DNA of 64,000 bases. Source: Chryseobacterium arthrosphaerae (GTDB lineage: Bacteria > Bacteroidota > Bacteroidia > Flavobacteriales > Weeksellaceae). A program made the translations under genes and the position numbers. Below the pieces are notes generated by a model. The model saw only the letters and a list, made by a program, of their open reading frames with translations, was not told the origin of the DNA and did not search any database. Where the stretch lies: assembly GCF_001684965.1 (NCBI RefSeq), contig NZ_MAYG01000001.1, forward strand, positions 3,100,001 through 3,164,000, read 5' to 3'. Shown here one piece after another: positions 8,764 to 17,311 of this stretch (positions within the stretch are counted from its first letter, which is position 1; every line of letters begins with the position of its first letter).

Positions 8764-9233
8764 TGGTATTTGAAGAGATCTACGAGCTCTACTGGCAGAA
8801 AATATTCCGTTTGTGCATGGGATATGTGAATGATCCTGAACTGGCTCAGGATCTGGCTCAGGAAACCTTTATCATTGTCTGGCAGCAGCTACCGAAATTC
8901 CGGAATGAATCCAGTGTCGGGACATGGATCTTCAGAATTGCTTCCAACAACTGCCTGCGTCAAATCGAAAAGGAAAAAAAATTCACTAAAGCCGATCTTC
9001 CGGTTAACCTGGAAGAAAAGAAACAGGAATCTCTGGAACCTCAGATCCAGCTGCTCTATCAATTGATTTCTGAGCTGCCGGAAACAGACAGAATTATTAT
9101 TTCGCTGGAACTGGAAGAGGTAAAACAGGCAGAAATAGCCCACATCACAGGACTTTCGGAATCCAATGTAAGGGTCAAAATTCACAGGATAAAAGAAAAA
9201 TTAACGCAAAAGTTTAAAGAAAATGGATACTAA
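8763..9233 (+). CDS. RNA polymerase ECF-type sigma-70 factor
   Basis: 156 residues. Region 2 (about 5-70) contains LAQDLAQETFIIVWQQLPKF and WIFRIASNNCL, which contact the -10 element. Region 4 (about 100-152) contains LPETDRIIISLELEEVKQAEIA and the recognition helix GLSESNVRVKIHRIKEKL. This is the two-domain layout of ECF sigma factors. It overlaps the genes on both sides (1 nt upstream, 11 nt downstream). No classical zinc-type anti-sigma or FecR gene is next to it; the following membrane protein is the likely regulator by position. Confidence 0.93.
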   Translation: MVFEEIYELYWQKIFRLCMGYVNDPELAQDLAQETFIIVWQQLPKFRNESSVGTWIFRIASNNCLRQIEKEKKFTKADLPVNLEEKKQESLEPQIQLLYQLISELPETDRIIISLELEEVKQAEIAHITGLSESNVRVKIHRIKEKLTQKFKENGY

Positions 9234-9813
9234 TATAGATTTCAAGAATATATGGAAGCAGCAGACTTCCAACAAACCCGATATGGAAGAACTTCTGGGC
9301 AGGCTGAAAAAATTTAAAAATGAAAACCTGCGCAGGCTTGTTGTTACCAATCTCTTACTGATTGCCACCTGTACAGGAATTGCTTTTGTCTGGTACCGCT
9401 ATCAGCCTGAGCTGGTCACTACAAAAATCGGGATCGTATTGGTTATTGCAGCAATGGTTATCTTTTTACTGGCGTACAATAAGCTTTTCATGGTTTTCTA
9501 CAAGATCGATAATACCCAGTCCAACAGTGAATACCTTCAGAGTTTATATGTGGTAAAAAATAAACAGAAGTTTATGCAGACAACAATGCTTAATATTTAC
9601 TTTATCATGTTGTTTACCGGTCTGATTCTCTATATGTATGAGTATACTTCAAAAATGTCCTTCAGTTCTTCAGCTATTGCCTATATTGCGATTGTGGCAT
9701 GGATAGGCTTCAACTGGTTTTATCTGAGACCCAGAACAATAAAAAAACAACAGGCTAAACTTGACGGATTAATCGCTAAATTTGAAGAAATCAACAATCA
9801 ATTAAAGGAATGA
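9223..9813 (+). CDS. Membrane protein in ECF-sigma operon, possible anti-sigma factor
   Basis: 196 residues: a cytoplasmic N-terminus of about 45 residues (MDTNIDFKNIWKQQ...), four hydrophobic segments near residues 43-63, 68-88, 122-142 and 147-167, and a charged, possibly coiled C-terminal tail. Such a cytoplasmic head plus membrane body is typical of anti-sigma factors, and the gene overlaps the sigma gene by 11 nt. However, no HHCC zinc motif or recognised anti-sigma domain can be seen, so the role is inferred from position alone. Confidence 0.75.
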   Translation: MDTNIDFKNIWKQQTSNKPDMEELLGRLKKFKNENLRRLVVTNLLLIATCTGIAFVWYRYQPELVTTKIGIVLVIAAMVIFLLAYNKLFMVFYKIDNTQSNSEYLQSLYVVKNKQKFMQTTMLNIYFIMLFTGLILYMYEYTSKMSFSSSAIAYIAIVAWIGFNWFYLRPRTIKKQQAKLDGLIAKFEEINNQLKE

Positions 9814-10427
9814 ACAATTCTTCAGAACATAAAAACCACTGGGAAAACGTATATGAAACCAAAAATCCCGACCAGGTAAGCTGGACACAAGCAAAACCTC
9901 AGACCTCACTTGATTTTATCAGTTCTTTTGGTTTGGGCAAAGAGGCAAGAATCATTGACATTGGTGGTGGAGACAGCAATCTCGTTGATTTTCTCCTTCA
10001 GGAAGGCTACGAAAATATCACCGTACTCGATATCTCTTCCAAAGCACTGGAAAAAGCAAAAGAACGACTGGGAGATGCTGCGGCTAAAGTAAAATGGATT
10101 GCCACAGATATCACCGCATTTGAACCTGCAGAAACCTATGACATCTGGCACGACAGGGCTGCCTTTCATTTTCTGACTAACCAGGAACAGGTTTCAAAAT
10201 ATATTGGTATTGCAGAAAAAAGCATAACCGGCTTTATGGTCCTTGGAACTTTTTCTAAAAACGGGCCCACAAAATGCAGCGGACTGGATATTCAGCAATA
10301 TGATGAGGAATCGTTATCTTCAGAATTTGAATCCGGCTTTGAAAAGATACAATGCCTGACTGAAGATCATACCACGCCTTTCGGAACTGTTCAGAATTTT
10401 GTTTTCTGCAGCTTTAAAAAACTCTAA
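9810..10427 (+). CDS. Class I SAM-dependent methyltransferase
   Basis: 205 residues, no signal peptide. Motif I is ARIIDIGGGDSNLVDFLL (about residues 46-63), motif II ENITVLDISSKAL and motif III VKWIATDITAF, which together bind S-adenosylmethionine; WHDRAAFHFL follows. This arrangement resembles the thiopurine/TehB-like small-molecule methyltransferases. It overlaps the membrane protein by ATGA, closing the four-gene ECF operon. Acceptor substrate is unknown; detoxification is a guess based on the family. Confidence 0.88.
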   Translation: MNNSSEHKNHWENVYETKNPDQVSWTQAKPQTSLDFISSFGLGKEARIIDIGGGDSNLVDFLLQEGYENITVLDISSKALEKAKERLGDAAAKVKWIATDITAFEPAETYDIWHDRAAFHFLTNQEQVSKYIGIAEKSITGFMVLGTFSKNGPTKCSGLDIQQYDEESLSSEFESGFEKIQCLTEDHTTPFGTVQNFVFCSFKKL

Positions 10428-10491
10428 AAGAGGAATTCGCAAAGTCACAAAAGATCAGGCTGACTACGATTCACGAATAAAAGCTATTTAA

Positions 10492-10537
10492 TCTATGTCT
10501 CTATGTGGTTCTATTTTCAACACCATAGAGACATAGA
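10492..10537. repeat. 14-bp perfect inverted repeat downstream of the methyltransferase gene
   Basis: Arms 10492-10505 and 10524-10537 are exactly complementary, with an 18-nt loop. Each arm contains an internal near-repeat (tctatgtctctatg). There is no clear T run on the plus strand, so it is either a weak terminator for the ECF operon or a small dispersed palindromic element. The rest of the 256-bp gap (10428-10683) shows no gene. Confidence 0.55.
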
Positions 10538-10683
10538 ATATTACAGTAAAAATTATGAAGATTCTTGCTTTTATATATTTAAAAGTAAACTGATCATGAT
10601 TGTTTTTGCGTTTTCCAACAAAGATTTCGGATCAATTTAACTTCAGTGGAGTATTTTCATCTATACCGGCAAACTCATACCCT

Positions 10684-11028
10684 ATGAAAAACTTCAAATT
10701 ATTTCTTTTAACATCCGCTCTCTCATTCCCGGGATTAGCCTTTGCCCAAAAATCGGGCGAAATTACAGTACTCACCGTACAAAAACATAGTAAATCTGAA
10801 CAGGAAAAAGAAAATATCCCTTATTTCATTCAGTTCGGAATCATGTCAAAAAACCACGATGATTTCAAGAAAAAATACCACACAGGCGTTTTTTATCAAA
10901 ACTGTGTGATCGGTCCGGAAATATCAAAACAGGCTAAGGAAAATAATCTTGCCATTGCCAGAATTTTAACTGAAAAATATGGTGACGCCTGGAAAAAGGA
11001 TCTGGGAATGATTCCTTACGGATTATGA
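10684..11028 (+). CDS. Small exported protein, function unknown
   Basis: 114 residues from the ATG at 10684; the open frame continues upstream to 10600 but the signal peptide begins at MKNFKLFLL. Cleavage is expected after GLAFAQ. The mature part is charged, with one Cys (FYQNCVIGP) and helices with ILTEKYGDAWKKDLG near the end. I do not recognise the family. The 3' end overlaps the convergent ABC transporter gene by 6 nt, so there is no room for a terminator between them. Confidence 0.65.
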   Translation: MKNFKLFLLTSALSFPGLAFAQKSGEITVLTVQKHSKSEQEKENIPYFIQFGIMSKNHDDFKKKYHTGVFYQNCVIGPEISKQAKENNLAIARILTEKYGDAWKKDLGMIPYGL

Positions 11029-12780
11029 TTTTTTCTCTTCTTCCATTTCCACTTCGTGACGCAGCTGGGCTTTGTACAGAGTAGCATAATACCCGTTCTT
11101 ATCTAAAAGCTCCAGATGCTTCCCTTCTTCAACAATTTTCCCATGCTCCATCACAATGATCTTATCCGCTTTTTCGATTGTGGAAAGCCGGTGAGCAATA
11201 ATAATGGACGTTCTGTTTCTGGTGATTTTTTCTGTAGCTCTCTGGATCAGTTTTTCACTTTCATGGTCGATGGAAGATGTTGCCTCATCCAGGATCAGGA
11301 TTTTAGGGTCGGATAAATATGCTCTTAAAAAAGATAACAGCTGTCTCTGTCCTAAAGAGATTGAAGAACCTCTTTCACTCACCACATAATCATAACCTCC
11401 CGGAAGCTGTTCAATAAACTGGTCCACTTCAATTTCTCTGGCTCCTGCTTTTATCTTATCCAGCGTGATACTGTCATCTCCAAAAGCCAGGTTTTCAAAA
11501 ATACTTCCGTGGAACAGGAAAACATCCTGCAGCACAACTCCGATATGGCTTCTCAGATTATAAAGTTCGTAATCCTTCAGATTCACATCATCAATCAGTA
11601 TATTTCCGGAATTGATATCATAAAGTCTGGTAATAAGGCTGATAATGGTAGATTTCCCTGCACCTGTAGCCCCTACAATTGCTACGGTTTCTCCCGGATT
11701 TACTTTAAAATCAATTCCTTTCAGTACTTCCTGCTTTTCGTCATAGGCAAAATGTACTTTCTGGAATTCAATTTTTCCGGCAAAATGATCTTTCTTCACT
11801 GTTCCGGTATTCGGCATTGAATTGTCTTCATCCATTAATCCCAATACCCTTTCTGCTCCTACAATACCTCTCTGAATATTATTGAAACGGTCAGCAATCT
11901 GTCTCAGCGGACGGATCAGCATTGAAATATACTGGATGAAAGCGATTACCACACCGGCACTGATCGTAATATATCCGCCATAAAACAGGATAAACCCTAT
12001 AAACAATGAAGAGATAAGTTCTACTACCGGAAAGAATAATGAGAATATAAATACAGTTCTCAATAAAGCTCCTTTCAGGGTAATATTAATATCATCAAAT
12101 TTTTTAAATTCAGATTCCTGTCTGTTGAATACCTGGATAATAGGCATTCCCGCCAATCTTTCCTGTACAAAAGAGTTTTGGGTGGCAGTCCAGTTTCTTT
12201 CATCCCCAAAGGCTTTTTTAAGTCTTTTCTGGAAAAATCTCGTAATGACAACCATTAAAGGAAGAATTGCCAATGTAATATAACTCAGATGCACATTGGT
12301 ACTGAACATCATGATCAATACAAATACAATTCTCAGAATATCTCCGAACACCATCAGGAATCCGTCTGTATAAACCGTTGCAATGGTTTCAACATCTCCT
12401 ACGGCACGGGTAACCAGCTGCCCGATCGGGGTTTTATCAAAGAATGATGTTTTAAAATAAATCAACTTCGCATACAGCCTTTCCCGGATATCCCGGATAA
12501 CGTTCTGTGAAATGAAATTTGAAAAATAGACCAGAAAAAAATTTAAAACCGTTTCCGCAAATACCAATCCAACAAGGATATAGATATGCTTCATCATCAA
12601 AGCTTTATCGTGCAGCTTTGTAATATCGTTGTCCACTACTTCCATAGTAAGATACGGCCTGTAAGTAGAAACAATTGAAAGGATGACGGAAATGATCAGG
12701 GTAAGGATGAACCATGACCGGAATTTCATTCCGATAAAGAACAGCCTCTTTACAATCCCCCAGGTATCTTGTTTTTTCAT
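11023..12780 (-). CDS. ABC exporter (fused permease-ATPase), MsbA/YheI type
   Basis: 585 residues. The membrane domain (about 1-320) has six helices. The ATPase domain (about 340-575) has Walker A GATGAGKST, Q-loop VVLQDVFLF, an ABC signature degenerated to SLGQRQLLS (canonical LSGGQ replaced by SLGQ), Walker B ILILDEATSS and the H-loop AHRLST. Bacterial half-transporters of this type export lipids or drugs as dimers. The altered signature is common in YheI/heterodimer-type members, which suggests it may pair with another half, though no partner is adjacent. Monocistronic. Confidence 0.92.
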   Translation of the reverse strand: MKKQDTWGIVKRLFFIGMKFRSWFILTLIISVILSIVSTYRPYLTMEVVDNDITKLHDKALMMKHIYILVGLVFAETVLNFFLVYFSNFISQNVIRDIRERLYAKLIYFKTSFFDKTPIGQLVTRAVGDVETIATVYTDGFLMVFGDILRIVFVLIMMFSTNVHLSYITLAILPLMVVITRFFQKRLKKAFGDERNWTATQNSFVQERLAGMPIIQVFNRQESEFKKFDDINITLKGALLRTVFIFSLFFPVVELISSLFIGFILFYGGYITISAGVVIAFIQYISMLIRPLRQIADRFNNIQRGIVGAERVLGLMDEDNSMPNTGTVKKDHFAGKIEFQKVHFAYDEKQEVLKGIDFKVNPGETVAIVGATGAGKSTIISLITRLYDINSGNILIDDVNLKDYELYNLRSHIGVVLQDVFLFHGSIFENLAFGDDSITLDKIKAGAREIEVDQFIEQLPGGYDYVVSERGSSISLGQRQLLSFLRAYLSDPKILILDEATSSIDHESEKLIQRATEKITRNRTSIIIAHRLSTIEKADKIIVMEHGKIVEEGKHLELLDKNGYYATLYKAQLRHEVEMEEEKKS

Positions 12781-13222
12781 TGTACGAATCGAAGAAAGAA
12801 TTAAAATAAAATTCTATGCAAAAATAAGACTTTATAAATTGCCAGCCTTTACAACTTTTGCAAATCCTCATAGAAAATTTCAGATCGCTGTTATTTACAG
12901 AATGAATAGCCTCAATCTGGTGATATGCTGTTTTCTTGGTGGTTAAAACCTATTCTATTCCTGTTAAAGATGAAAGTAAATCTGTAACCAGTAAAACAGC
13001 CTTGTTTTAAATCTCCCGACATCTCCGAAGGTTTAAAACAATAGTGAAACACAATTCCCGAGGACTCCGGCTGTTTAAAAGAGAGTTGTTTGGAACGTCC
13101 TGGCATCCCGGAAAGTCTCCTGCAGATTGCAGTAATCTTCCCGAGGGCCCGGAAGGGTTATTTTAATGCCGTTTGTAACCCAACGGGTTTCCGAAATGAA
13201 TTGACAAGAGTATATTTTAGCC
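12781..13222. other. Gene-free, locally GC-rich intergenic region with hairpin potential
   Basis: No convincing coding sequence on either strand. The central part is unusually GC-rich for an intergenic region of this genome and contains four TCCCG-starting blocks (13014, 13056, 13106, 13139). It has a gttttaaa/tttaaaac inverted repeat (13004-13011 with 13032-13039) and small hairpins such as ctgca-gat-tgcag and aaccc-aac-gggtt near 13120 and 13177. It lies between the divergent starts/ends of the ABC exporter (start 12780) and truA (end 13223). An untranslated RNA or degenerate repeat is possible; I cannot identify it. Confidence 0.4.
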
Positions 13223-13954
13223 TTAAAATTCGTAGCCTACATCTACAAGGTATAATCCGTGGGCTGGTGCTGAAGTTCCGGCAGCGTTACGGTTTTTATC
13301 TTCAATGACTTTACGGAGATCTTCAGGTTTCAGTTTTCCTGTACCGATCTCTACCATTGTTCCGACGATAGCCCTCACCATATTCCTGAGGAAACGGTTG
13401 GCTGAAACGGTAAACTTCAGTTCAGATCCGTTCTGTTCCCATTCCGCTTTATATATTTTGCAGATATTGGTCTTGTTGTCGGTCTTTAATTTCGCAAAGC
13501 TTGTAAAATCTTCATATTCAAACAATATCTTACAGGCCTCATTCATTTTGTCGATATCCAGAGGTCTCTTCCAATGCTGCCATGCCGATTCCTGGGTGAA
13601 AGGATTTTTTTCCAGCGAAATATAATATTCGTACATCCTGTAAGTTGCATCAAACCGGGCATGAAAGTCATCCTTTACCGGAAATATTCTTTTGATAGAA
13701 ATATCCGGCGGAAGAAAGCTGTTCAATCTTCGGGGAAGCTCATCACTCAACTTCTGTTCCGTATCAAAATGGGCAAATATTTTTTTGGCATGTACTCCGG
13801 TATCCGTTCTTCCGGCACCGGTTGTTTTAATCTCTTCTCTTAAAATGGTGGAAAGGGCTTTTTCCAGTTCTTCCTGTACAGAAATAGCATCCGGCTGTAT
13901 CTGGTAGCCGAAATAATTCTTTCCGTTGTAAGAAAATTCAATAAAGTATCTCAA
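13223..13954 (-). CDS. truA: tRNA pseudouridine synthase A
   Basis: About 243 residues, reading LRYFIEFSYNGKNYFGYQIQ at the N-terminus. Both possible starts are TTG: 13954, giving the family-typical beginning, or 13975, adding seven residues. I prefer 13954, which has a GGAG 13 nt upstream. The catalytic Asp is in GAGRTDTGVHA (about residues 49-59), and the RNA-binding FLRNMVRAIVGTMVEIG motif is near 190. TruA converts uridines 38-40 of the tRNA anticodon arm to pseudouridine. It stands alone. Confidence 0.95.
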   Translation of the reverse strand: MRYFIEFSYNGKNYFGYQIQPDAISVQEELEKALSTILREEIKTTGAGRTDTGVHAKKIFAHFDTEQKLSDELPRRLNSFLPPDISIKRIFPVKDDFHARFDATYRMYEYYISLEKNPFTQESAWQHWKRPLDIDKMNEACKILFEYEDFTSFAKLKTDNKTNICKIYKAEWEQNGSELKFTVSANRFLRNMVRAIVGTMVEIGTGKLKPEDLRKVIEDKNRNAAGTSAPAHGLYLVDVGYEF

Positions 13955-14048
13955 TGTATTGTAATAACTCCACAAAAATACTTTAATTTAACGAAATATT
14001 TGTTGAAAAGTCTTTGAGAATATTACACCAAATGCTTATGAAAATTCC

Positions 14049-14056
14049 TATTTTTG
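14049..14056 (+). promoter_or_regulatory. TAnnTTTG -7 element of lpxK
   Basis: tatttttg matches the Bacteroidetes -7 consensus and ends only 8 nt before the lpxK ATG, implying a very short leader. A -33 TTTG at the right distance is not obvious. Confidence 0.5.
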
Positions 14057-14063
14057 CAATCGT

Positions 14064-15089
14064 ATGAAAAGATGGTACCTTTATCCTTTTTCCCTCGGTT
14101 ATCATTTGGTAACGGGTATCCGGAACACAATGTATGATCTGGGAATTTTTAAGTCGACAAAATTCAAGACCCCGATAATCAATGTCGGTAATCTTTCTGT
14201 GGGTGGAAGCGGAAAATCACCGATGGTGATGTATCTTGCCCAGTTTTTATCCAAACATTACAGAACCGGAGTGCTTTCAAGAGGCTACGGAAGACTCACT
14301 AAAGGCTATGAAGTCACCAATTATGAAAGCAATTACAAAATGGTGGGCGACGAAGCGATGCAGCTTTTTGAACGTTTCAAAAACCGTTTTGTGATTGCCG
14401 TTTCAGAAGAACGTGTGCCCGGTGCCAAAAAAGTGATCGAAGATATGGATCTTGGAGTACTGGTGTTGGATGACGCCATGCAGCACAGAGCCATCAAGGC
14501 AGGATTCAATATTCTGATGACCGACTTCAACGATCCGTTTTTCAAAGACTATCTTCTTCCTGCCGGAGACCTCAGAGAATCGAGATCCGGCTACAAAAGA
14601 GCAGACATCATTATGGTGAGCAAATGCCCTGATGAACTGACTGAGGAAACGAAAAGATACTATATTTCAAGGATCAGGCCTTCTCATACCCAAAAAGTAT
14701 TCTTCTCATCCATCGGCTATGATGAAAATGTGTACGGAAAAGATAAAATGCTTCCGGATAACAACCTGAATTATTATGATATTTTACTCATCACGGGAAT
14801 TGCCAATCCTAAACCGCTTCTGGAACATCTGGCAAAATTCTCGAAAAGAGTCAAGCATTTAAAATTCAGGGACCATCATAATTTCACCGATGATGATATT
14901 AAAAAAATCCTTGCGGAATACAAAAAATTAGGAGAATATAAACTGATATTAACCACAGAGAAAGATTACGTTCGTCTGAAAACTTTTGACTATCTTAGAG
15001 AAATTGTTTACTACTGGCCTATCAATGTCCTTATTGATAAGAAGGAAGAATTCAATCAAATCATCTTAGATTATGTTAGAAAAAATTAA
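14064..15089 (+). CDS. lpxK: Tetraacyldisaccharide 4'-kinase
   Basis: 341 residues. The membrane-associated N-terminus (MKRWYLYPFSLGYHLVTGIRN) is followed by the P-loop region VGNLSVGGSGKSP (about 41-53) and LSRGYGR, both diagnostic of LpxK. VLDDAMQHR (about 136-144) contains the catalytic region Asp/His, and a later VLTTEKDYVRL-type motif (ILTTEKDYVRL) completes the fold. The enzyme adds the 4'-phosphate to the lipid A disaccharide precursor at the inner membrane. The last 17 nt overlap the purine nucleoside phosphorylase gene in another frame, so the two are co-transcribed. Confidence 0.96.
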   Translation: MKRWYLYPFSLGYHLVTGIRNTMYDLGIFKSTKFKTPIINVGNLSVGGSGKSPMVMYLAQFLSKHYRTGVLSRGYGRLTKGYEVTNYESNYKMVGDEAMQLFERFKNRFVIAVSEERVPGAKKVIEDMDLGVLVLDDAMQHRAIKAGFNILMTDFNDPFFKDYLLPAGDLRESRSGYKRADIIMVSKCPDELTEETKRYYISRIRPSHTQKVFFSSIGYDENVYGKDKMLPDNNLNYYDILLITGIANPKPLLEHLAKFSKRVKHLKFRDHHNFTDDDIKKILAEYKKLGEYKLILTTEKDYVRLKTFDYLREIVYYWPINVLIDKKEEFNQIILDYVRKN

Positions 15090-15888
15090 AGAGACAGCTG
15101 ATTTTATCAAAAATATTATTCAGGAGACTCCTGATTTTGCTGTTGTTTTAGGATCCGGGCTTGGAAAGCTGCAGAATGAAGTAGATCAGATCCATGTTTT
15201 AGAATACAAAGATATTCCTAACTTTCCTCAGACTACGGTTGCAGGGCATACCGGAAAACTCATTTACGGAATGCTGGAAGGTAAAAAAGTACTGATGATG
15301 AGCGGCCGCTTCCATTACTATGAAGGCCATTCTATGGAAACCGTAACTTTCCCTGTAAGAGTTTTTCATTTACTGGGCATTAAAAATCTTATTCTATCCA
15401 ATGCCTGTGGCGGGGTAAATCCAGATTACAGCGTTGCTGATATTGTGATAGTAAAAGATCATATCAACATGATGCCTGAGCATCCACTTCGTGGCAGGAA
15501 TATTGATGAACTCGGACCACGTTTTGTGGATATGAGTGAGCCTTACAATAAAAAAATGATCGCTGTAGCTGAACAGGCTGCTGCTGAAAATACAGTAAAA
15601 ATTCACCAGGGTGTTTATGTAGCCCTTCAGGGTCCCACTTTTGAAACCCCGGCTGAATATGGTATGATAAAAGCCATCGGTGGTGACATGGTAGGTATGA
15701 GCACCGTTCCTGAAGTGATTGTCGCCAGACATATGGGAATGGATGTATTCTGCATGTCTGTGATTACAGATCTTGGCGGACCTGATATTGCATTTGCCGT
15801 TTCTCATGAGGAAGTTCTGAATGCAGCCAACAAAGCTATGCCCAATGTGATTACTGTGGTCAAAGGACTGATTAAAAATTATCAATAG
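15073..15888 (+). CDS. Purine nucleoside phosphorylase, trimeric (family 2)
   Basis: 271 residues. The phosphate-binding loop VLGSGLG (27-31), HYYEGHSMETVTFP, the base-binding NACGGVNPDYSVADIVIVKDHIN and the signature ALQGPTFETPAEY with GMSTVPEVIVARH (ribose and phosphate contacts) define a trimeric PNP of the PNP/MTAP superfamily. It cleaves purine (deoxy)ribonucleosides with phosphate in the salvage pathway. The gene begins inside the end of lpxK (17-nt overlap). A 275-bp gap without a gene follows; it contains the 14-bp palindrome gcataagcttatgc near 15930. Confidence 0.95.
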   Translation: MLEKIKETADFIKNIIQETPDFAVVLGSGLGKLQNEVDQIHVLEYKDIPNFPQTTVAGHTGKLIYGMLEGKKVLMMSGRFHYYEGHSMETVTFPVRVFHLLGIKNLILSNACGGVNPDYSVADIVIVKDHINMMPEHPLRGRNIDELGPRFVDMSEPYNKKMIAVAEQAAAENTVKIHQGVYVALQGPTFETPAEYGMIKAIGGDMVGMSTVPEVIVARHMGMDVFCMSVITDLGGPDIAFAVSHEEVLNAANKAMPNVITVVKGLIKNYQ

Positions 15889-15989
15889 TACCCTTTCATT
15901 CTCAAAAGAAATTTTAAAACATTTAAGAATGCATAAGCTTATGCTCACAAAAAAATTGAGCATTAGCGGTCATAGCATTATTCATAAAC

Positions 15990-16016
15990 ATCTGCGTTAT
16001 CTGCACAATCTGCGGG
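15990..16016. repeat. Three tandem 9-nt units (atctgcNNN)
   Basis: atctgcgtt, atctgcaca and atctgcggg follow each other exactly in the gap between the PNP and TlpA-like genes, followed by a long T run. No protein reads through. It may be a decayed intergenic repeat element. Confidence 0.45.
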
Positions 16017-16163
16017 AGATAATTTTTTTTTTGTTTTTAGAATCTTTTTCCTGAATACAACATCCATAGAATTTCTCAATAATATAAATTTTTCCCAATT
16101 CATCAAAAATAAAGAGAAGATTGCCGTGCATTGCTTAGTTTTGTGTAAATGAAATTGTAAGAA

Positions 16164-16679
16164 ATGAAAAAGTTGTTATTAATTTTTATGATAGGAATTT
16201 TTGGAGCCAGCTATGCCCAGAAAACCCCTACCGTTCTGAAAAAGGGTTTCTCCAAAGAAGCCTTACAGCAGAAACTTGAAGATGAAGACGGAAAAAGCAT
16301 CACAATCCAGCAGATTCTTGACCAGCATAAAGGAAAAGTATTAGTGATTGATTTCTGGGCCGGATGGTGCAGAGATTGCCTTCAGGCACTTCCAAAAGCT
16401 GAGCAACTGGAAAAAAATAACCCTAATGTAGACTTTGTCTTCCTTTCACTGGAAAGATCAAAAGAAGGTTTTGATAAAAGCCTTGTAAGATTCAATATGA
16501 AGGACAAAGATAATTACTGGTTTGCTTCAGGCTGGAAAAATGACTTCAACAATTATGTAGACCTGAACTGGATTCCACGGTATATGGTCATAGATCAGAA
16601 ATCCTCTATTGCCAAATATTATGCAATATCTCCGGAAGACCCTGAAATTCAGCAAACGATTGACAGCCTTTTAAAATAA
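16164..16679 (+). CDS. TlpA-like thioredoxin-fold protein, periplasmic
   Basis: 171 residues. Signal peptide MKKLLLIFMIGIFGASYAQ, then a thioredoxin fold with VLVIDFWAGWCRDCLQALP; the CRDC redox motif is at about residues 69-72, and the cis-Pro is in WIPRYMVID. TlpA/ResA-type proteins reduce or exchange disulfides of exported proteins, including apocytochromes c. The motif CRDC is unusual but within the range seen for this family in Bacteroidetes. tagttttg at 16136-16143 fits a -7 box. Monocistronic, ending at the large inverted repeat 16699-16758. Confidence 0.9.
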   Translation: MKKLLLIFMIGIFGASYAQKTPTVLKKGFSKEALQQKLEDEDGKSITIQQILDQHKGKVLVIDFWAGWCRDCLQALPKAEQLEKNNPNVDFVFLSLERSKEGFDKSLVRFNMKDKDNYWFASGWKNDFNNYVDLNWIPRYMVIDQKSSIAKYYAISPEDPEIQQTIDSLLK

Positions 16680-16698
16680 TTTTTTATCACCACATATC

Positions 16699-16758
16699 AG
16701 CACTTAAGTTTTAAGACCTGTCCTGAACAATAAGACATTCCGTTAAAACTTAAGTGCT
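16699..16758 (+). terminator. 16-bp perfect inverted repeat after the TlpA-like gene
   Basis: Arms 16699-16714 (agcacttaagttttaa) and 16743-16758 are exact complements around a 28-nt loop; each arm contains the palindrome cttaag. The sequence after the second arm (tatttattc) is only moderately T-rich. A terminator is the simplest reading, but the long loop and perfect AT-rich arms also fit a protein-binding site or a small palindromic element. The next gene starts at 16778. Confidence 0.5.
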
Positions 16759-16777
16759 TATTTATTCACCAGACACC

Positions 16778-17233
16778 ATGACCACAAGAGAAGCCACAAC
16801 AGAGGATTTACAGACACTTTTAGAATTTGAACAGGGAATTGTTACGGCAGAAAGGCCATTCAATGTTACCCTTATTGACGGGGAAATTCATTATTATGAT
16901 CTGAACCATTTTATACAGTCTCCGGATGCAACCCTCATTATTGCCGAGGAGAATAACGAAATCATAGGATCGGGATATGCACTGATCAAAAAAGCGGAAA
17001 AATATTATTACAAGTTTGAGAAATATGCTTATCTGGGCTTTATGTATGTAAAGCCTGAATACAGAGGAAAAGGGATCAACAAAGTGATTACCGACGAACT
17101 GATCAGCTGGGCAAAATCCAGAGATATCTCAGAGATAAGGCTTGATGTCTATGCTGAAAATGAATCTGCTGTAAAAGCTTATGAAAAAGCAGGATTTGAA
17201 CCGCATCTTCTTACGATGAGACTGAAACCGTAA
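16778..17233 (+). CDS. GNAT family N-acetyltransferase
   Basis: 151 residues from the ATG at 16778 (an in-frame GTG at 16754 lies inside the upstream inverted repeat and is unlikely). The acetyl-CoA binding motif A is YVKPEYRGKGINKVI (R/Q-x-x-G-x-G/A type), followed by the beta-bulge region IRLDVYAENESAVKAYEKAGF, typical of the GNAT fold. Residues near the N-terminus, TTREATTEDLQTLLEFEQ, form the first strand-helix. The substrate, probably an amine or peptide N-terminus, is unknown. Confidence 0.88.
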   Translation: MTTREATTEDLQTLLEFEQGIVTAERPFNVTLIDGEIHYYDLNHFIQSPDATLIIAEENNEIIGSGYALIKKAEKYYYKFEKYAYLGFMYVKPEYRGKGINKVITDELISWAKSRDISEIRLDVYAENESAVKAYEKAGFEPHLLTMRLKP

Positions 17234-17311
17234 AAAGATGGAGGAGCGAAGATGAGAATCAATTTTCAGGTCATAGCTTCCCTCTTTAAAATCATTTACC
17301 ATCAATAAAGG

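Noticed and set aside
12912..13106. 64-codon frame in the ABC exporter-truA gap
   Set aside because: No start signal or similarity, and it runs through the hairpin-rich segment; looks random.
15394..15963. 189-codon minus frame over the purine nucleoside phosphorylase gene
   Set aside because: Complete antisense of a well-recognised enzyme with Cys/His/Phe-rich reverse-frame composition.
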